Source of the DNA: Rurimicrobium sp040387755
Lineage (GTDB): Bacteria > Bacteroidota > Bacteroidia > Chitinophagales > Chitinophagaceae
Assembly: GCA_040387755.1 (NCBI GenBank)
Contig: JAZKDB010000001.1
Span: forward strand, 434,001 to 498,000
Direction of reading: 5' to 3'
Length of the DNA: 64,000 nucleotides
Shown here: positions 47,220 to 56,579 of the stretch, piece after piece
How the letters are laid out: each line of letters starts with the position of its first letter
Numbering within the stretch: the first letter of the stretch is position 1
Made by a program: the position numbers and the translations under genes
The notes under the pieces: generated by a model
The model's input: the letters and a program-made list of their open reading frames with translations, nothing else
Database searches by the model: none
Told to the model about the DNA's origin: nothing

Positions 47220-49124
47220 TTATGATTTTACTTCAAAGGCATTACCCAACTGCCTTTGGCTCAGAGCTGCTTTAATTTCTTCCAGTATTTCCGGGTCGTC
47301 TATTGTAGAAGGAATAACATAAGCTTTGCCATCAGCTATTTCGCAAATGGTTTTGCGCAGAGTTTTTCCGCTACGGGTTTTGGGCAGGCGTTTGACCAAA
47401 ACAGCATTTTTAAATACTGCTATCGCTCCGATTTTTTCTCTCACACTGGCAATCAATTCATCTTCTAATTGCAATTCGCTGATGTGGGAGCTGTCTTTAA
47501 GTACCACAAATCCAAGTGGCCTTTGTCCCCGCAATTCGTCTGCAATACCCACCACAGCACATTCTGCCACAGCAGGATGACTGGCTACAATTTCTTCCAT
47601 TTCTCCGGTGCTGAGCCTGTGACCACTTACATTTATTACATCGTCGACCCTGCCCATCACAAAGTGATATCCTTCGGCATTTCGGTATCCGCCATCACCG
47701 CTGAGGTAATAGCCGGGATATTTTTCAAAATAGCTTTTTTGAAATCGGATTTCGTTCTTCCACAAGGAAGGTAAGCATCCGGGAGGCAAAGGAAGTTTGA
47801 CTGCAATATTGCCTTCCGTTCCAACGGGTACTTCCTGACCTTCTTCGTCCAGTATTTTAATATCAAAGCCACATACAGGAAAGCCTGCAGAACCAGCAAT
47901 AGCCGCTCTGGTGTCATATTTGCTTAGGATACCCAGCATCGCCCATCCGCTTTCTGTTTGCCACCAATGGTCGATAACCGGCTTCTGTAATAAGTCTTTT
48001 ATCCAATGAAAAGTAGCCGGGTCGCATCGTTCACCGGCAAGGAATAATTTCTGAAGACTTTCTGTATTGTATTGCTTTAAGTAAGCTGCTTCCGGATCTT
48101 CTTTTTTAATCGCTCTGATAGCCGTAGGTGCTGTAAACAGCACATTCACTTTATGCTGTTCAATAATCCGCCAGAAAGCACCAGGGTCTGGGGTGCGTAC
48201 AGGCTTACCTTCATACAGTATAGTAGTGCAGCCATACAGTAATGGTGCATATACAATGTAAGAGTGGCCTACCACCCAGCCAATATCACTGGCCGCCCAA
48301 AATACATTGCCGGGTTGTACATCATAGAAGTATTCCATGCTAAAGCGTAATGCGGTTGCATATCCTCCGGTATCACGTACAATGCCTTTGGGTCGCCCTG
48401 TAGTGCCGGAAGTGTACAGTATATACAAAGGATGAGTGGATAAGACAGGAATGGATTTGGCTGTTCCGCACAAATACAATGCCTCAAAATCAATTTCTCT
48501 TACACCTCCCAAATCGTCAAAACCCTCTTCACGTCTGTAGTATACCTGATAGTCGGGTTGGTGTTTAGACTCTCTGAGTGCCTGGTCAACTAAAATTTTA
48601 TAAGGGATTTTCTTCCCGAATTCTATTCCATAGGAAGCTGAGATAATTACTTTGGGTTGAGCATCATCAATACGTACCGCCAATTCGTGTGGAGCAAAAC
48701 CACCAAACACAACCGAATGTATAGCGCCAATTCTTGCACAGGCCAACATAGCTATGATAGATTGTGGAATCATGGGCATATAAATGATTACTGTGTCGCC
48801 CTGACGCACACCAAGATTGAGTAAGCCTGAAGCGAAACGTGACACCTTATCCAGTAAATCGTTGTAGCTGATATGTTCAATAGTGTTGAAGGCTGGTGAA
48901 TCATAAATGATGGCAGTTTGTTCACCTCTTCCTTCTTCTATTTGTTTGTCCAGACATAGATAGGACATATTGATTCTGCCATCTGCAAACCATTGGTAAT
49001 AACCTTTTTCATTCTTCGAGACAGTTTGTTCTGGCTTTTCAAACCAACTTAGTTTTGATGCCTGTTCTGCCCAAAATATTTCTTTGTTATCAATACTTTG
49101 TCGGTATAATTCTTTGTAATGCAT
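47220..49124 (-). CDS. prpE: Propionyl/acetyl-CoA synthetase (PrpE/ACSS3-type)
   Basis: A 634-residue AMP-forming acyl-CoA synthetase. Motifs: the phosphate loop YTSGTTGRPKGIVRDTGG, WWQTESGWA, and the catalytic lysine region LPKTRSGKTLRK (Lys587). The opening (MHYKELYRQSIDNKEIFWAE) and the ARIGAIHSVVFGGFAP block fit the PrpE/ACSS3 branch, which prefers propionate, rather than Acs. It lies last in a run of same-strand genes for a symporter-kinase and response regulator, with 85 bases upstream that contain a candidate operator. With acs 7.5 kb away it suggests use of both acetate and propionate. Substrate preference is inferred from sequence only. Confidence 0.88.
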   Translation of the reverse strand: MHYKELYRQSIDNKEIFWAEQASKLSWFEKPEQTVSKNEKGYYQWFADGRINMSYLCLDKQIEEGRGEQTAIIYDSPAFNTIEHISYNDLLDKVSRFASGLLNLGVRQGDTVIIYMPMIPQSIIAMLACARIGAIHSVVFGGFAPHELAVRIDDAQPKVIISASYGIEFGKKIPYKILVDQALRESKHQPDYQVYYRREEGFDDLGGVREIDFEALYLCGTAKSIPVLSTHPLYILYTSGTTGRPKGIVRDTGGYATALRFSMEYFYDVQPGNVFWAASDIGWVVGHSYIVYAPLLYGCTTILYEGKPVRTPDPGAFWRIIEQHKVNVLFTAPTAIRAIKKEDPEAAYLKQYNTESLQKLFLAGERCDPATFHWIKDLLQKPVIDHWWQTESGWAMLGILSKYDTRAAIAGSAGFPVCGFDIKILDEEGQEVPVGTEGNIAVKLPLPPGCLPSLWKNEIRFQKSYFEKYPGYYLSGDGGYRNAEGYHFVMGRVDDVINVSGHRLSTGEMEEIVASHPAVAECAVVGIADELRGQRPLGFVVLKDSSHISELQLEDELIASVREKIGAIAVFKNAVLVKRLPKTRSGKTLRKTICEIADGKAYVIPSTIDDPEILEEIKAALSQRQLGNAFEVKS

Positions 49125-49176
49125 ACCCGCTTTCTTTTGTATAAAATTAATACGGATACTTTCAGCAGCATAGGAA

Positions 49177-49193
49177 ACTATACCAAATAAGCA
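49177..49193. promoter_or_regulatory. Candidate operator upstream of prpE
   Basis: ACTATAC-CAAATA-AGCA matches the acs-upstream site (ACTATAC-TTATTT-AGCA) at all ACTATAC and AGCA positions. It lies 53-69 bases before the prpE start. The weakest of the four candidate sites in its middle. Confidence 0.3.
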
Positions 49194-49209
49194 AGGTTTG
49201 AACTTTTGC

Positions 49210-49572
49210 TTACTGCATTAATTCATTGACTTTTTTCATCAGGTCGCGGGTAGAAAATGGTTTGGTAATGTACATGCTTGCTCCTAAATCCAGCCCTTTT
49301 TGTACGTCTGTTTCTTTTGTCTTTGCACTGAGGAAGACTACATGAATGTCTTTAAGGTCTTTTTTGGATTTGACATGTTTGCAAATGGAATAACCATCTA
49401 CATCCGGCATCATAATATCCAGAAGGATGAGATTAGGTTTCACTGTATTAATGGCTTCCAAAGCTTCTGTTCCGTTTCTGGCTATCATTACCTGATAGCC
49501 ATTCTTTTTCATCAAAAACTCTAAAGACATTAAAATATAGGGGTCGTCGTCTACAACTAAAATCTTTTTCAT
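49210..49572 (-). CDS. CheY-like single-domain response regulator
   Basis: A 120-residue receiver domain without an output domain. Acidic pocket Asp8-Asp10 (VVDDDP), phospho-acceptor Asp52 (LLDIMMPDVDG), Ser82 (FLSAKT) and Lys104 (YITKPF) are all present. The start lies 11 bases after the stop of the symporter-kinase gene, so the two are almost certainly cotranscribed and the kinase is its likely partner. Without a DNA-binding domain it must act through protein contacts or a phosphorelay. Confidence 0.92.
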   Translation of the reverse strand: MKKILVVDDDPYILMSLEFLMKKNGYQVMIARNGTEALEAINTVKPNLILLDIMMPDVDGYSICKHVKSKKDLKDIHVVFLSAKTKETDVQKGLDLGASMYITKPFSTRDLMKKVNELMQ

Positions 49573-49583
49573 CTGCTTATTGA

Positions 49584-52280
49584 TTAACTAATGGGCAAAG
49601 TAAATACAAACTTAGCACCTTGTGGCGAAATTGGCTCAACATATATTCTTCCTCCATGCATTTCAACAATTCTTTTGCAAATGGCCAGACCAAGTCCACT
49701 ACCAATCGGTTTTTGTATAGTTTGGTTTTTGGCCTGAAAGAATTTATCAAAAATAAGTTCTCTGACTTCTTCAGGAATTCCTTTACCGTTATCCATAACC
49801 CAGATTTGTAATTCATCTGGTTCGGCTCTGCATACAATCTTTATTTCGCCACCAGCATCTGGTACAAATTTAATGGCATTTGAAACCAGGTTATACAACA
49901 CCTGCCTTATCATGTCTTTATCGCATTGCAGTAAAATCATACTGCTTGGCTGAGTGAATTCCAGGTGAATCTCTTTTTCTTTTAGTAATGGATTAATTGA
50001 CTCAATAACACCGTTGATGAGGTAAGATATATCTACCGCAGATTGATTTAGTTTTTGTCTTCCAGACTCATAGCGTTCCAGATTGAGTACCTGTGTAATC
50101 AAATGGCTCAAACGCTCAATTTCCTTGACTATTCCTTCCAGATAGTGTTGACGTTGCTCTTCATCCATTTCCGGATTGTCAAATAGTATTTCACTCAAAG
50201 CCCTGATAGAGGTAAGTGGTGTCCGGAGTTCATGCGTTACGGTATATAGAAATTCATCTTTAAGCACATCCATTTTCATCAATTGTTCATTGACTTCTGT
50301 CAGTTGTTCTTTAGCTTTGGATAATTCAAGCGAGTTTTTTTTCAACTCCTTATTGAGTTCTAATACCTGCTGTGATTCTCTTACAATGGACAGTACTTTG
50401 TCAATACTGATTTCTTCTTCTTTAGCAATACTGCTGACCAAAAAGCGGGCTGAGGCTGAACCTATAACACCGGTTAAAATCTTTTCCGAAAAATCAATAA
50501 TCCTTGGGTCAGCTTCTTTCTGATTAAAAGGTATTTTATGTCTTTGTGCGTATGAACTGAGTAGTTTTTCTGCTCTGGCCGCGCCAATAAAATTAGCCAG
50601 CAAGGCATTGACATCCGAAATGTTGGCTGACGTTTTCCACATACCCGGACCACCGGTTATACCTTGATACTTATAGATGTTGACAAATAATTCCGCCTGA
50701 TATTCCTCCTGACGTGATGGCTGACTGACTAAGGATACCGCTATTAATGTGCCAATGTTTAGCAAGATGCTCCAAAAAAAACTATGTGCCAGCAATCCCA
50801 TTGAAGTGAGTCCGAATAATGCCTGTGGCTTCATCCAGTCTATTCCAAACAAACCATCCGACATAATTGAAGAATCTATAAATCCGGCATTGACAAAGGA
50901 GGGTATAATGATGGTATAGAACCAAATAGAGAATCCGGTTATAATACCTGCAATGGCTCCTTTTCGGGTTAATATTTTAGAATAGAGGCCTCCGATTGTT
51001 GCAGGCGCAAATTGTGCTACTGCAGCCATTGACACCAGACCTATGGATACCAGCGAAGTTGATGAAGCAATCCATTTATCGTAAATGCAGGCCAGTAATA
51101 GGATGACGATAATGCTTGCTCTTCTGGAAAATTTGATATTACGTACAGTATTCTTTTCACCATTCAGTTCCATTTTTTTTGACGAAAAAATCAGAGGTAA
51201 TACAAGATGATTGCTCATCATAGTAGAGAGCGCAATGGTTTCAACAATAATCATTCCGCTGGCAGCAGACAGTCCTCCAATATAAACGAGCAAACTCAAA
51301 GCTGGTTTGTTGAAATGTAAGGGTAGGGAAAGTACATAAGTATCAGCACTAACTGTATTACCCAACAATAATTTCCCTCCCATGGCTATAGGAAGTACAA
51401 AAAGATTGATGAGGAAAAGATAGAGTGGGAAAAGCCAGATGGCTTTATAGATGTTTCGTTCGTTGGTATTTTCTACAACACTCACCTGAAACTGCCTGGG
51501 CAGAAAAATAATAGACAACATTGAGACTAAAATCATAGCCAGCCAGTCGTTGTTCCCAAAGCCATTGTTCAGTGTAAAAAATTCTTTGAACCCGGCAGTA
51601 TGAGCCGATGTAAATACAGATGAAAATCCATCAAACAGAAAATAGGTAACAAATATTCCAACTGCAATAAATGCAATCAACTTTACCAGTGATTCAAAAG
51701 CAATAGCAGCCACCAGTCCTTCATGTCGCTCAGAGGCATCAACAGAGCGCGTTCCGAAAATAATAATGAATATAGATAGTATACCTGCTATTAAGTATGT
51801 ATTGTCATTCCAGCTATCAGCGCCTATATTTTGTCGGGTATTACTTATCAGCTGAAAGGAGGAAGAAATAGCTTTCAACTGCAAGGCTATATAGGGGATG
51901 ATGCCTATAACGCAACATAAGGTAACAATGATGCCCAGTGTGTAATTTTTGCCATATCGAGTAGAGATTAAATCGGCGATGCTGCTGATTCTTTGGGTTT
52001 TGCAAATGCGCAATAGTTTACGCAGCAAAGGAATGAATAAGGCACACATGATTGATGGCCCTAAATAGATGCTCAGAAATTCGGGCCCGTTTGTTACCGC
52101 TCTGCCCACACTGCCATAGTAGGTCCATCCGGTACAATACACGGCGAGCGATAAGGCATAAATCCAGCTTTTATCCAGAATGTTCATCCCTTTTTTGCGC
52201 CTTTGTTCAACCCAATAGGCAATGACAAAGAGTAAAAGTAAATACAGTATTGAGCAGCCTGCAATAAATAGTTTATTCAT
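49584..52280 (-). CDS. Sodium/solute symporter fused to a sensor histidine kinase (CbrA-like)
   Basis: An 898-residue inner-membrane fusion. Residues 1 to about 500 are a sodium:solute symporter (SSS) with about 13 helices (LAVYCTGWTYYGSVGRA; LISTRYGKNYTLG). A short helical region (about 520-620), in the place of the STAC domain of CbrA-type proteins, and a coiled coil (about 620-665) lead to the kinase: HisKA with THELRTPLTSIR (His683), and HATPase with NLVSNAIKF, DNGKGIPEE and GSGLGLAICKR. In Pseudomonas CbrA such fusions govern carbon use. Neighbouring acyl-CoA synthetases, MFS carrier and porin suggest acetate or propionate sensing or uptake here. Its start overlaps the small upstream gene by 8 bases. 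Confidence 0.93.
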   Translation of the reverse strand: MNKLFIAGCSILYLLLLFVIAYWVEQRRKKGMNILDKSWIYALSLAVYCTGWTYYGSVGRAVTNGPEFLSIYLGPSIMCALFIPLLRKLLRICKTQRISSIADLISTRYGKNYTLGIIVTLCCVIGIIPYIALQLKAISSSFQLISNTRQNIGADSWNDNTYLIAGILSIFIIIFGTRSVDASERHEGLVAAIAFESLVKLIAFIAVGIFVTYFLFDGFSSVFTSAHTAGFKEFFTLNNGFGNNDWLAMILVSMLSIIFLPRQFQVSVVENTNERNIYKAIWLFPLYLFLINLFVLPIAMGGKLLLGNTVSADTYVLSLPLHFNKPALSLLVYIGGLSAASGMIIVETIALSTMMSNHLVLPLIFSSKKMELNGEKNTVRNIKFSRRASIIVILLLACIYDKWIASSTSLVSIGLVSMAAVAQFAPATIGGLYSKILTRKGAIAGIITGFSIWFYTIIIPSFVNAGFIDSSIMSDGLFGIDWMKPQALFGLTSMGLLAHSFFWSILLNIGTLIAVSLVSQPSRQEEYQAELFVNIYKYQGITGGPGMWKTSANISDVNALLANFIGAARAEKLLSSYAQRHKIPFNQKEADPRIIDFSEKILTGVIGSASARFLVSSIAKEEEISIDKVLSIVRESQQVLELNKELKKNSLELSKAKEQLTEVNEQLMKMDVLKDEFLYTVTHELRTPLTSIRALSEILFDNPEMDEEQRQHYLEGIVKEIERLSHLITQVLNLERYESGRQKLNQSAVDISYLINGVIESINPLLKEKEIHLEFTQPSSMILLQCDKDMIRQVLYNLVSNAIKFVPDAGGEIKIVCRAEPDELQIWVMDNGKGIPEEVRELIFDKFFQAKNQTIQKPIGSGLGLAICKRIVEMHGGRIYVEPISPQGAKFVFTLPIS

Positions 52281-52491
52281 GCTTTTTACTTTCAGTATTT
52301 CGGAAATGTGTAATCAGCATAAGCAATACAATGCAGAATATCCAGGTAGAAAACAGGTAGAGGTACAAAACCGGTATTCCAAAAGAGAACGCTATTTTAT
52401 TGGCTACTGTAAGGATAGGAGCATTAAACAATAATAGCATTATTGCAGCCAGTAATATAAAACCGCTTCGCTTTTTTGCTGTGATATTCAT
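52273..52491 (-). CDS. Small two-helix membrane protein coupled to the symporter-kinase
   Basis: A 72-residue protein with two hydrophobic helices (about 9-30 and 36-62) separated by a short loop and charged ends. It overlaps the symporter-kinase start by 8 bases, the arrangement of small accessory subunits that precede SSS transporters in many bacteria (DUF485/DUF4212 type). I cannot confirm membership in a named family. Likely an accessory subunit or assembly factor of the symporter. Confidence 0.7.
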   Translation of the reverse strand: MNITAKKRSGFILLAAIMLLLFNAPILTVANKIAFSFGIPVLYLYLFSTWIFCIVLLMLITHFRNTESKKHE

Positions 52492-52521
52492 GTTTGCTGG
52501 ATATGTGCTTACAAGATAAAT

Positions 52522-52558
52522 AAAAAAAGCATAGACTCCTTAAGAGTCTATGCTTTTT
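52522..52558 (-). terminator. Terminator of the porin-MFS-small protein operon
   Basis: The perfect 15-bp stem AAAAAGCATAGACTC and complement with a five-base loop lies 17 bases beyond the last stop. It separates this operon from the symporter-kinase genes. Confidence 0.88.
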
Positions 52559-52575
52559 AGAAAGGCTAACGACGA

Positions 52576-52803
52576 TTAATCCTTAGTGTCATATTCGCCC
52601 TGGATGGCATATTGTCCAAATTTGAGCAGACCTCCAATAATAATGGGCATTAACACAAAAAGAATAATGATGCCAAATACCAAATCGTCATTGCCTTTAG
52701 GATGTGCAAACTTTGGCCAGCCAAAATCGTGAATCCCGAAGTATCCGCAGGCTACAGCTAATGCTATCCAAAAATAGCCAAGTACTTTTTTTACTAAGTT
52801 CAT
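52576..52803 (-). CDS. Small membrane protein paired with the MFS carrier
   Basis: A 75-residue protein with two hydrophobic helices (about 8-25 and 41-62) and a loop with GWPKFAHPKGNDD. It follows the MFS gene by 27 bases. Small proteins like this often accompany Bacteroidota MFS carriers (possibly the DUF6814 group, from memory and not verified). Function unknown; the loop and pairing suggest a transporter accessory. Confidence 0.65.
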   Translation of the reverse strand: MNLVKKVLGYFWIALAVACGYFGIHDFGWPKFAHPKGNDDLVFGIIILFVLMPIIIGGLLKFGQYAIQGEYDTKD

Positions 52804-52830
52804 AAAATGTGTGTTTAAGATTTTGAAAAA

Positions 52831-54399
52831 TTAATCCTCTACTTGTTTGTCTTTGTTATTGATGTAAACCAAGCCAATAATAAAGCATACGCCGGTTACT
52901 ATTATCGGATACCAAAGCCCCTCAAGATAAGGTTTGTCAAATGGTAATGCCTCATTTGCTTTTTCGGCAACAGTATTGGCATCCTTGGCTTTTGAGGCAA
53001 GATAGGTGGCAACCGCTGGCAATAATCCACCAAATACACCATTACCAATATGATAAGGCAGAGACATTGAAGTGTAGCGAATTTTTGTTGGGAATAATTC
53101 TACCAGAAACGCTGCTATAGGACCATAAACCATGGTTACAAACAGCACTTGAATAAACACCATAAAGATTAATGTCCATTTATCGCTATCGTTGATGGTA
53201 ATGGTTTTTTTGATATCAATTTTAGCTTTACCATCCACCATTTTTGCCACACCATTTTCCAGAGTAATGGTTTTTACTTCATTGAAATGTGTACCATCTT
53301 CATAGTATTTATCTGTAGTGATTACAGAGTCAAATCCTGAAGTTTTTTTGTTTTCTTTCAATTCCTCCAATACTGTTGTGTTGGCTGCTATTTCTGTCTT
53401 GTTTTTTACATTGACTGTCTGATACATTTTCTCATATATAGGGCGATAAGCGAAAATGGCTATAAGCATACCCGCAAGCATGATTTTTTTCCTGCCAATT
53501 TTGTCTGATAATCCTCCAAAAACCAGAAAGAAAGGTGTGCCCATTAGTAGTGCAATGGCCATTAAAGTATCCGATTGCATTTTATCTACTGAACAAACTT
53601 TTTCAATAAAGCTCATGGCATAAAACTGACCTGTGTACCAAACAACACCCTGTCCCATAGTGGCTCCAAACAATGCAAGCAATACGAATTTAAAATTGAG
53701 TTTATTACCAAAGCTTTCTTTCAGCGGATTCGTAGCAGTTTTTCCTTCTGCTTTTACTTTAGCAAACAGTGGTGACTCATGCATATTCTTGCGAATGATG
53801 TAAGACACCAATACCATAATGATAGAAACCCAGAATGGTACACGCCATCCCCATTCTGCAAATTGTTCTTTGGATAAGGCCAATCTTGTTCCCATAATCA
53901 CCAACAGAGAAACGAATAATCCAATTGTAGCTGTTGTCTGAATCCATGAAGTCCAATAACCACGTTTGTCAGAAGGTGCATGCTCAGCAACATAAGTAGC
54001 TGCTCCCCCATATTCACCGCCCAATGCAAGTCCTTGTAATAAGCGTAAAAGCAATACCAGCAAAGGTGCCAGAAATCCGATTGTTTCGTAAGAAGGAATA
54101 CAGCCAATAGCAAATGTAGCTCCGCCCATTAGCAGAAGCGTGACCATGAAGGTGTATTTGCGACCGATTAAATCTCCCAGACGACCAAAGAATAATGCAC
54201 CAAAGGGACGTACCACAAAACCTGCGGCAAATGTGGCCAATGTAGCCAGAAATGCTGCTGTTGGATTATCTGAAGGGAAAAATTTGGTAGAAATAATAGT
54301 GGCCAGACTACCAAAAATGTAGAAATCGTACCACTCAATTAAGGTGCCTACCGAAGAGGCGCCAATGATCTTCCAGAGACCTTTTGTATTTGTGCTCAT
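52831..54399 (-). CDS. MFS metabolite:H+ symporter with a periplasmic insertion
   Basis: A 522-residue 12-helix carrier of the metabolite:H+ symporter branch (ProP/ShiA-like): the opening SVGTLIEWYDFYIFGSLA, the loop GRLGDLIGRKYTF, QGLALGGEYGGAATYVAEHAP and DKIGRKKIM. An insertion of about 85 residues (about 320-405), rich in Lys, Thr and Asp, interrupts the loop between helices 9 and 10, predicted periplasmic. It lies in an operon with an upstream porin (24 bases) and a small membrane protein. The likely substrate, an organic acid, is inferred from neighbours. Confidence 0.9.
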   Translation of the reverse strand: MSTNTKGLWKIIGASSVGTLIEWYDFYIFGSLATIISTKFFPSDNPTAAFLATLATFAAGFVVRPFGALFFGRLGDLIGRKYTFMVTLLLMGGATFAIGCIPSYETIGFLAPLLVLLLRLLQGLALGGEYGGAATYVAEHAPSDKRGYWTSWIQTTATIGLFVSLLVIMGTRLALSKEQFAEWGWRVPFWVSIIMVLVSYIIRKNMHESPLFAKVKAEGKTATNPLKESFGNKLNFKFVLLALFGATMGQGVVWYTGQFYAMSFIEKVCSVDKMQSDTLMAIALLMGTPFFLVFGGLSDKIGRKKIMLAGMLIAIFAYRPIYEKMYQTVNVKNKTEIAANTTVLEELKENKKTSGFDSVITTDKYYEDGTHFNEVKTITLENGVAKMVDGKAKIDIKKTITINDSDKWTLIFMVFIQVLFVTMVYGPIAAFLVELFPTKIRYTSMSLPYHIGNGVFGGLLPAVATYLASKAKDANTVAEKANEALPFDKPYLEGLWYPIIVTGVCFIIGLVYINNKDKQVED

Positions 54400-54422
54400 T
54401 GTATAGTTTTTATGTCGTGAGT

Positions 54423-55760
54423 TTAGAATGTATAAGAAGTAGTCAATTGAACTCTGAGGTTGCTGGCTTTGTATTCATTAGGGGCTGTAGCTGCAATTCT
54501 CAGATTTGATTTGTCAGTATTGCCATAAAGCATATTGGTGATTTCAACTTCAGGAGAGAATTTGAATTTGTTGGAGATGAAATCTACTCTTGGTGCAATC
54601 CGAAAAATGTTGTCAAATGTTCTGCCGGTTGTAATGCCACGGCTGTATAATCCGTAAGAACCTACTTTGTATTCACTGGCATTAACATCATTTTTCAAGC
54701 CCATGTTTTTTATATAACCTACAAATATTGCAGGTTGTATTTTTTTGCTCTTCGTAATGATTACTTCTGCCCAAAGATTCATTTGGCTTTGTACTTTGTA
54801 ATTCCATTTGCCGGAGATTGAATCTCTATATTCCAGCAATGCACCGGTGCTCACATAGCGGGAAAGACTCTGGCCAGTTATCATGTAAGCTTTCACTACA
54901 AAATTCTTGTTCGTGTATTTCGCATAGACTTTCAGGTTGGTCATTGTGACATTTTTATTCAGATTTTCTACAAACCCTGTTGTCGGATTTACATCATTGA
55001 TTCTCGGACGTACTGTGTTGATTTCACCACCTATTCCTGCAATAAATTTTTTGTCGGCAGTGTAGGTTACCTCTGCGGCAATGTCTGGTACATTTGAATA
55101 TCTGAATGCATCAGCACCACTTGCCGTAGTCGATATATTAGTATACGTTCCTGCGGTGCTGAAGCCTCCAAGCTCTTGCCCGTAAAGCATTCCCATAACA
55201 GAGAAATTTTGGTTGAACTTGTGCGTTAAACGCACCTGTGGGGAGAAAGAGAAAGGATTGAAAGGAATGCCTGTACTGAAATTGGCTACACCGGGAAAAC
55301 AAGCTACAATGAAATTGGGATTCCAGTATTGACCTACCAATAACTGAGTTTTTTTCCAGTCTAGTGCTACGTATGCATGGCGCAGACGTAAAAGGTTTTC
55401 GCTACCTGTATTGATACCGAAGAAATCGGTTTCTAAAGCCCCGGTGGCCTTAGCGCCAAATGCGGTTAACCCGTTAAATTTTACACCAAAACGTGTTACA
55501 ATTCCTGAGAAGAAAACCTGACTTCGGTCGTTGATGTCATCATTAGCTTTATTGGCCAGATAAGCCGCTCCAGCATCCAGAGGGTATAAATTTAGTGAGC
55601 CATCTCTCAGCTCTACATTTTTTCTTGAATTGTAAAAAATGTCACTTCTTACAAATCCGTAAGGTGTGACTTTTTGTTCTGATGCTTCAGTTTGTGCCGA
55701 GGCTGCAAAACTGCAAAGGCCCAATGACAATAGCGTTAGTAAGCGGTCCATCTTAACCAT
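54423..55760 (-). CDS. Outer-membrane porin of the DcaP-like type
   Basis: A 445-residue outer-membrane protein with a signal peptide (to about ASAQ, residue 23) and alternating beta strands to the C-terminal VQLTTSYTF, ending in the aromatic residue expected of a barrel. YGFVRSDIFYNSRKNVE and HAYVALDWKKTQLLVGQYWN recall DcaP-like porins for small organic solutes. First gene of the operon with the MFS carrier, and so probably its outer-membrane counterpart. An alternative ATG three codons later (55751) is equally possible. A candidate operator lies 79-100 bases upstream. Confidence 0.85.
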   Translation of the reverse strand: MVKMDRLLTLLSLGLCSFAASAQTEASEQKVTPYGFVRSDIFYNSRKNVELRDGSLNLYPLDAGAAYLANKANDDINDRSQVFFSGIVTRFGVKFNGLTAFGAKATGALETDFFGINTGSENLLRLRHAYVALDWKKTQLLVGQYWNPNFIVACFPGVANFSTGIPFNPFSFSPQVRLTHKFNQNFSVMGMLYGQELGGFSTAGTYTNISTTASGADAFRYSNVPDIAAEVTYTADKKFIAGIGGEINTVRPRINDVNPTTGFVENLNKNVTMTNLKVYAKYTNKNFVVKAYMITGQSLSRYVSTGALLEYRDSISGKWNYKVQSQMNLWAEVIITKSKKIQPAIFVGYIKNMGLKNDVNASEYKVGSYGLYSRGITTGRTFDNIFRIAPRVDFISNKFKFSPEVEITNMLYGNTDKSNLRIAATAPNEYKASNLRVQLTTSYTF

Positions 55761-55838
55761 GATTTTTACATTTTTGTTGTGAATGATTTTTATTACACAT
55801 CAAAAGTTGTGGTTAAAAAATCAAATCAAGAATCGAAT

Positions 55839-55860
55839 GTATATTGGCGCTAAGTGTATA
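55839..55860. promoter_or_regulatory. Candidate operator upstream of the porin operon
   Basis: GTATATT-x3-GCTAA...GTGTATA on the plus strand resembles the site before the regulator gene (GTATATT-x3-GCTAA...GTATAC on the minus strand) with a shorter right side. Confidence 0.3.
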
Positions 55861-55870
55861 GGTTTCCGGT

Positions 55871-56293
55871 CTAATTTCTTTTGAATCGCTCCCATTTAAT
55901 CACCATGAATTTATCGCCCAATTCTGTGATTAAAGTTCCTGATTGTTTGAGGCTGTCTTTGTCTTTGAAGAAGTCCACCAGTTCTGCATGTGTGAGTACT
56001 TTGTAGGTAGGGCGGTAGTCCAGATTTTCAGGCGCTTTGATGTTGTATCGCTTTACCCAGTTCATTACAGAGACATGGCTTACTCCCAGTATACGCTCTA
56101 TTTCTCTTAAGGTTACCCCTTCGATATAGAGTTGCAATGCCTTAATGACATAGTAGGGGTCGATGCTTTTCCCTTCTTTCATTACAGTAAAGTTATAGTT
56201 GCAACTATGACATTTATAGCGCTGCTTTCCTTTAGCCATACCGCTTTTCACAATTTCCTGTGATTTGCATTTGGGACAAAAAATATCTTTCAT
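55871..56293 (-). CDS. InsA-like zinc-finger/HTH protein, candidate regulator of the acyl-CoA synthetase module
   Basis: A 140-residue protein: a zinc ribbon (CPKC at 6-9, CHSC at 28-31), then an HTH of the IS1 InsA type (EGVTLREIERILGVSHVSVM, NWVKRYN), and a C-terminal extension of about 50 residues (VLTHAELVDFFKDKDSL) not found in the paralogue at 24033. No InsB transposase, inverted repeats or target duplication is seen, so it is free-standing. It is divergent from acs and upstream of the porin operon. Matching AT-rich dyads lie before it, before acs, before the porin and before prpE. I infer a domesticated, autoregulating transcription factor; direct evidence is lacking. Confidence 0.75.
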   Translation of the reverse strand: MKDIFCPKCKSQEIVKSGMAKGKQRYKCHSCNYNFTVMKEGKSIDPYYVIKALQLYIEGVTLREIERILGVSHVSVMNWVKRYNIKAPENLDYRPTYKVLTHAELVDFFKDKDSLKQSGTLITELGDKFMVIKWERFKRN

Positions 56294-56315
56294 GCTTTAA
56301 AGGTAATATTGGATA

Positions 56316-56340
56316 GTATACTTAATTAGCATAAATATAC
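56316..56340. promoter_or_regulatory. Candidate autoregulatory operator (dyad)
   Basis: The dyad GTATACTTA - 7 bases - TAAATATAC (8 of 9 positions symmetric) lies 23-47 bases before the regulator start. The best formed of the four similar sites. Confidence 0.4.
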
Positions 56341-56500
56341 CAAATTAGCAAATTGAATTTTATTTCTTGTACTGCGATTAACTGTTTCCTTCTGCTGATT
56401 TTAAATGAAACGGTAAATGCGTGAAACCTCATTTTTGAAATCTGATGGACTGTGCGTTGAAATATTTTTTCCTCTTATTTCATCAGTGTTTCAAATGTTA

Positions 56501-56518
56501 ACTATACTTATTTAGCAC
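56501..56518. promoter_or_regulatory. Candidate operator upstream of acs
   Basis: ACTATACTTATTTAGCAC shares TATACTTA-x-TTAGCA with the regulator's own site, about 180 bases away, and lies 62-79 bases before the acs ATG. Confidence 0.4.
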
Positions 56519-56579
56519 AATTTTTAGGGCTGTTTATAAACTATTGACTAATTATGTACCCAGAAACAAAACGAAATTT

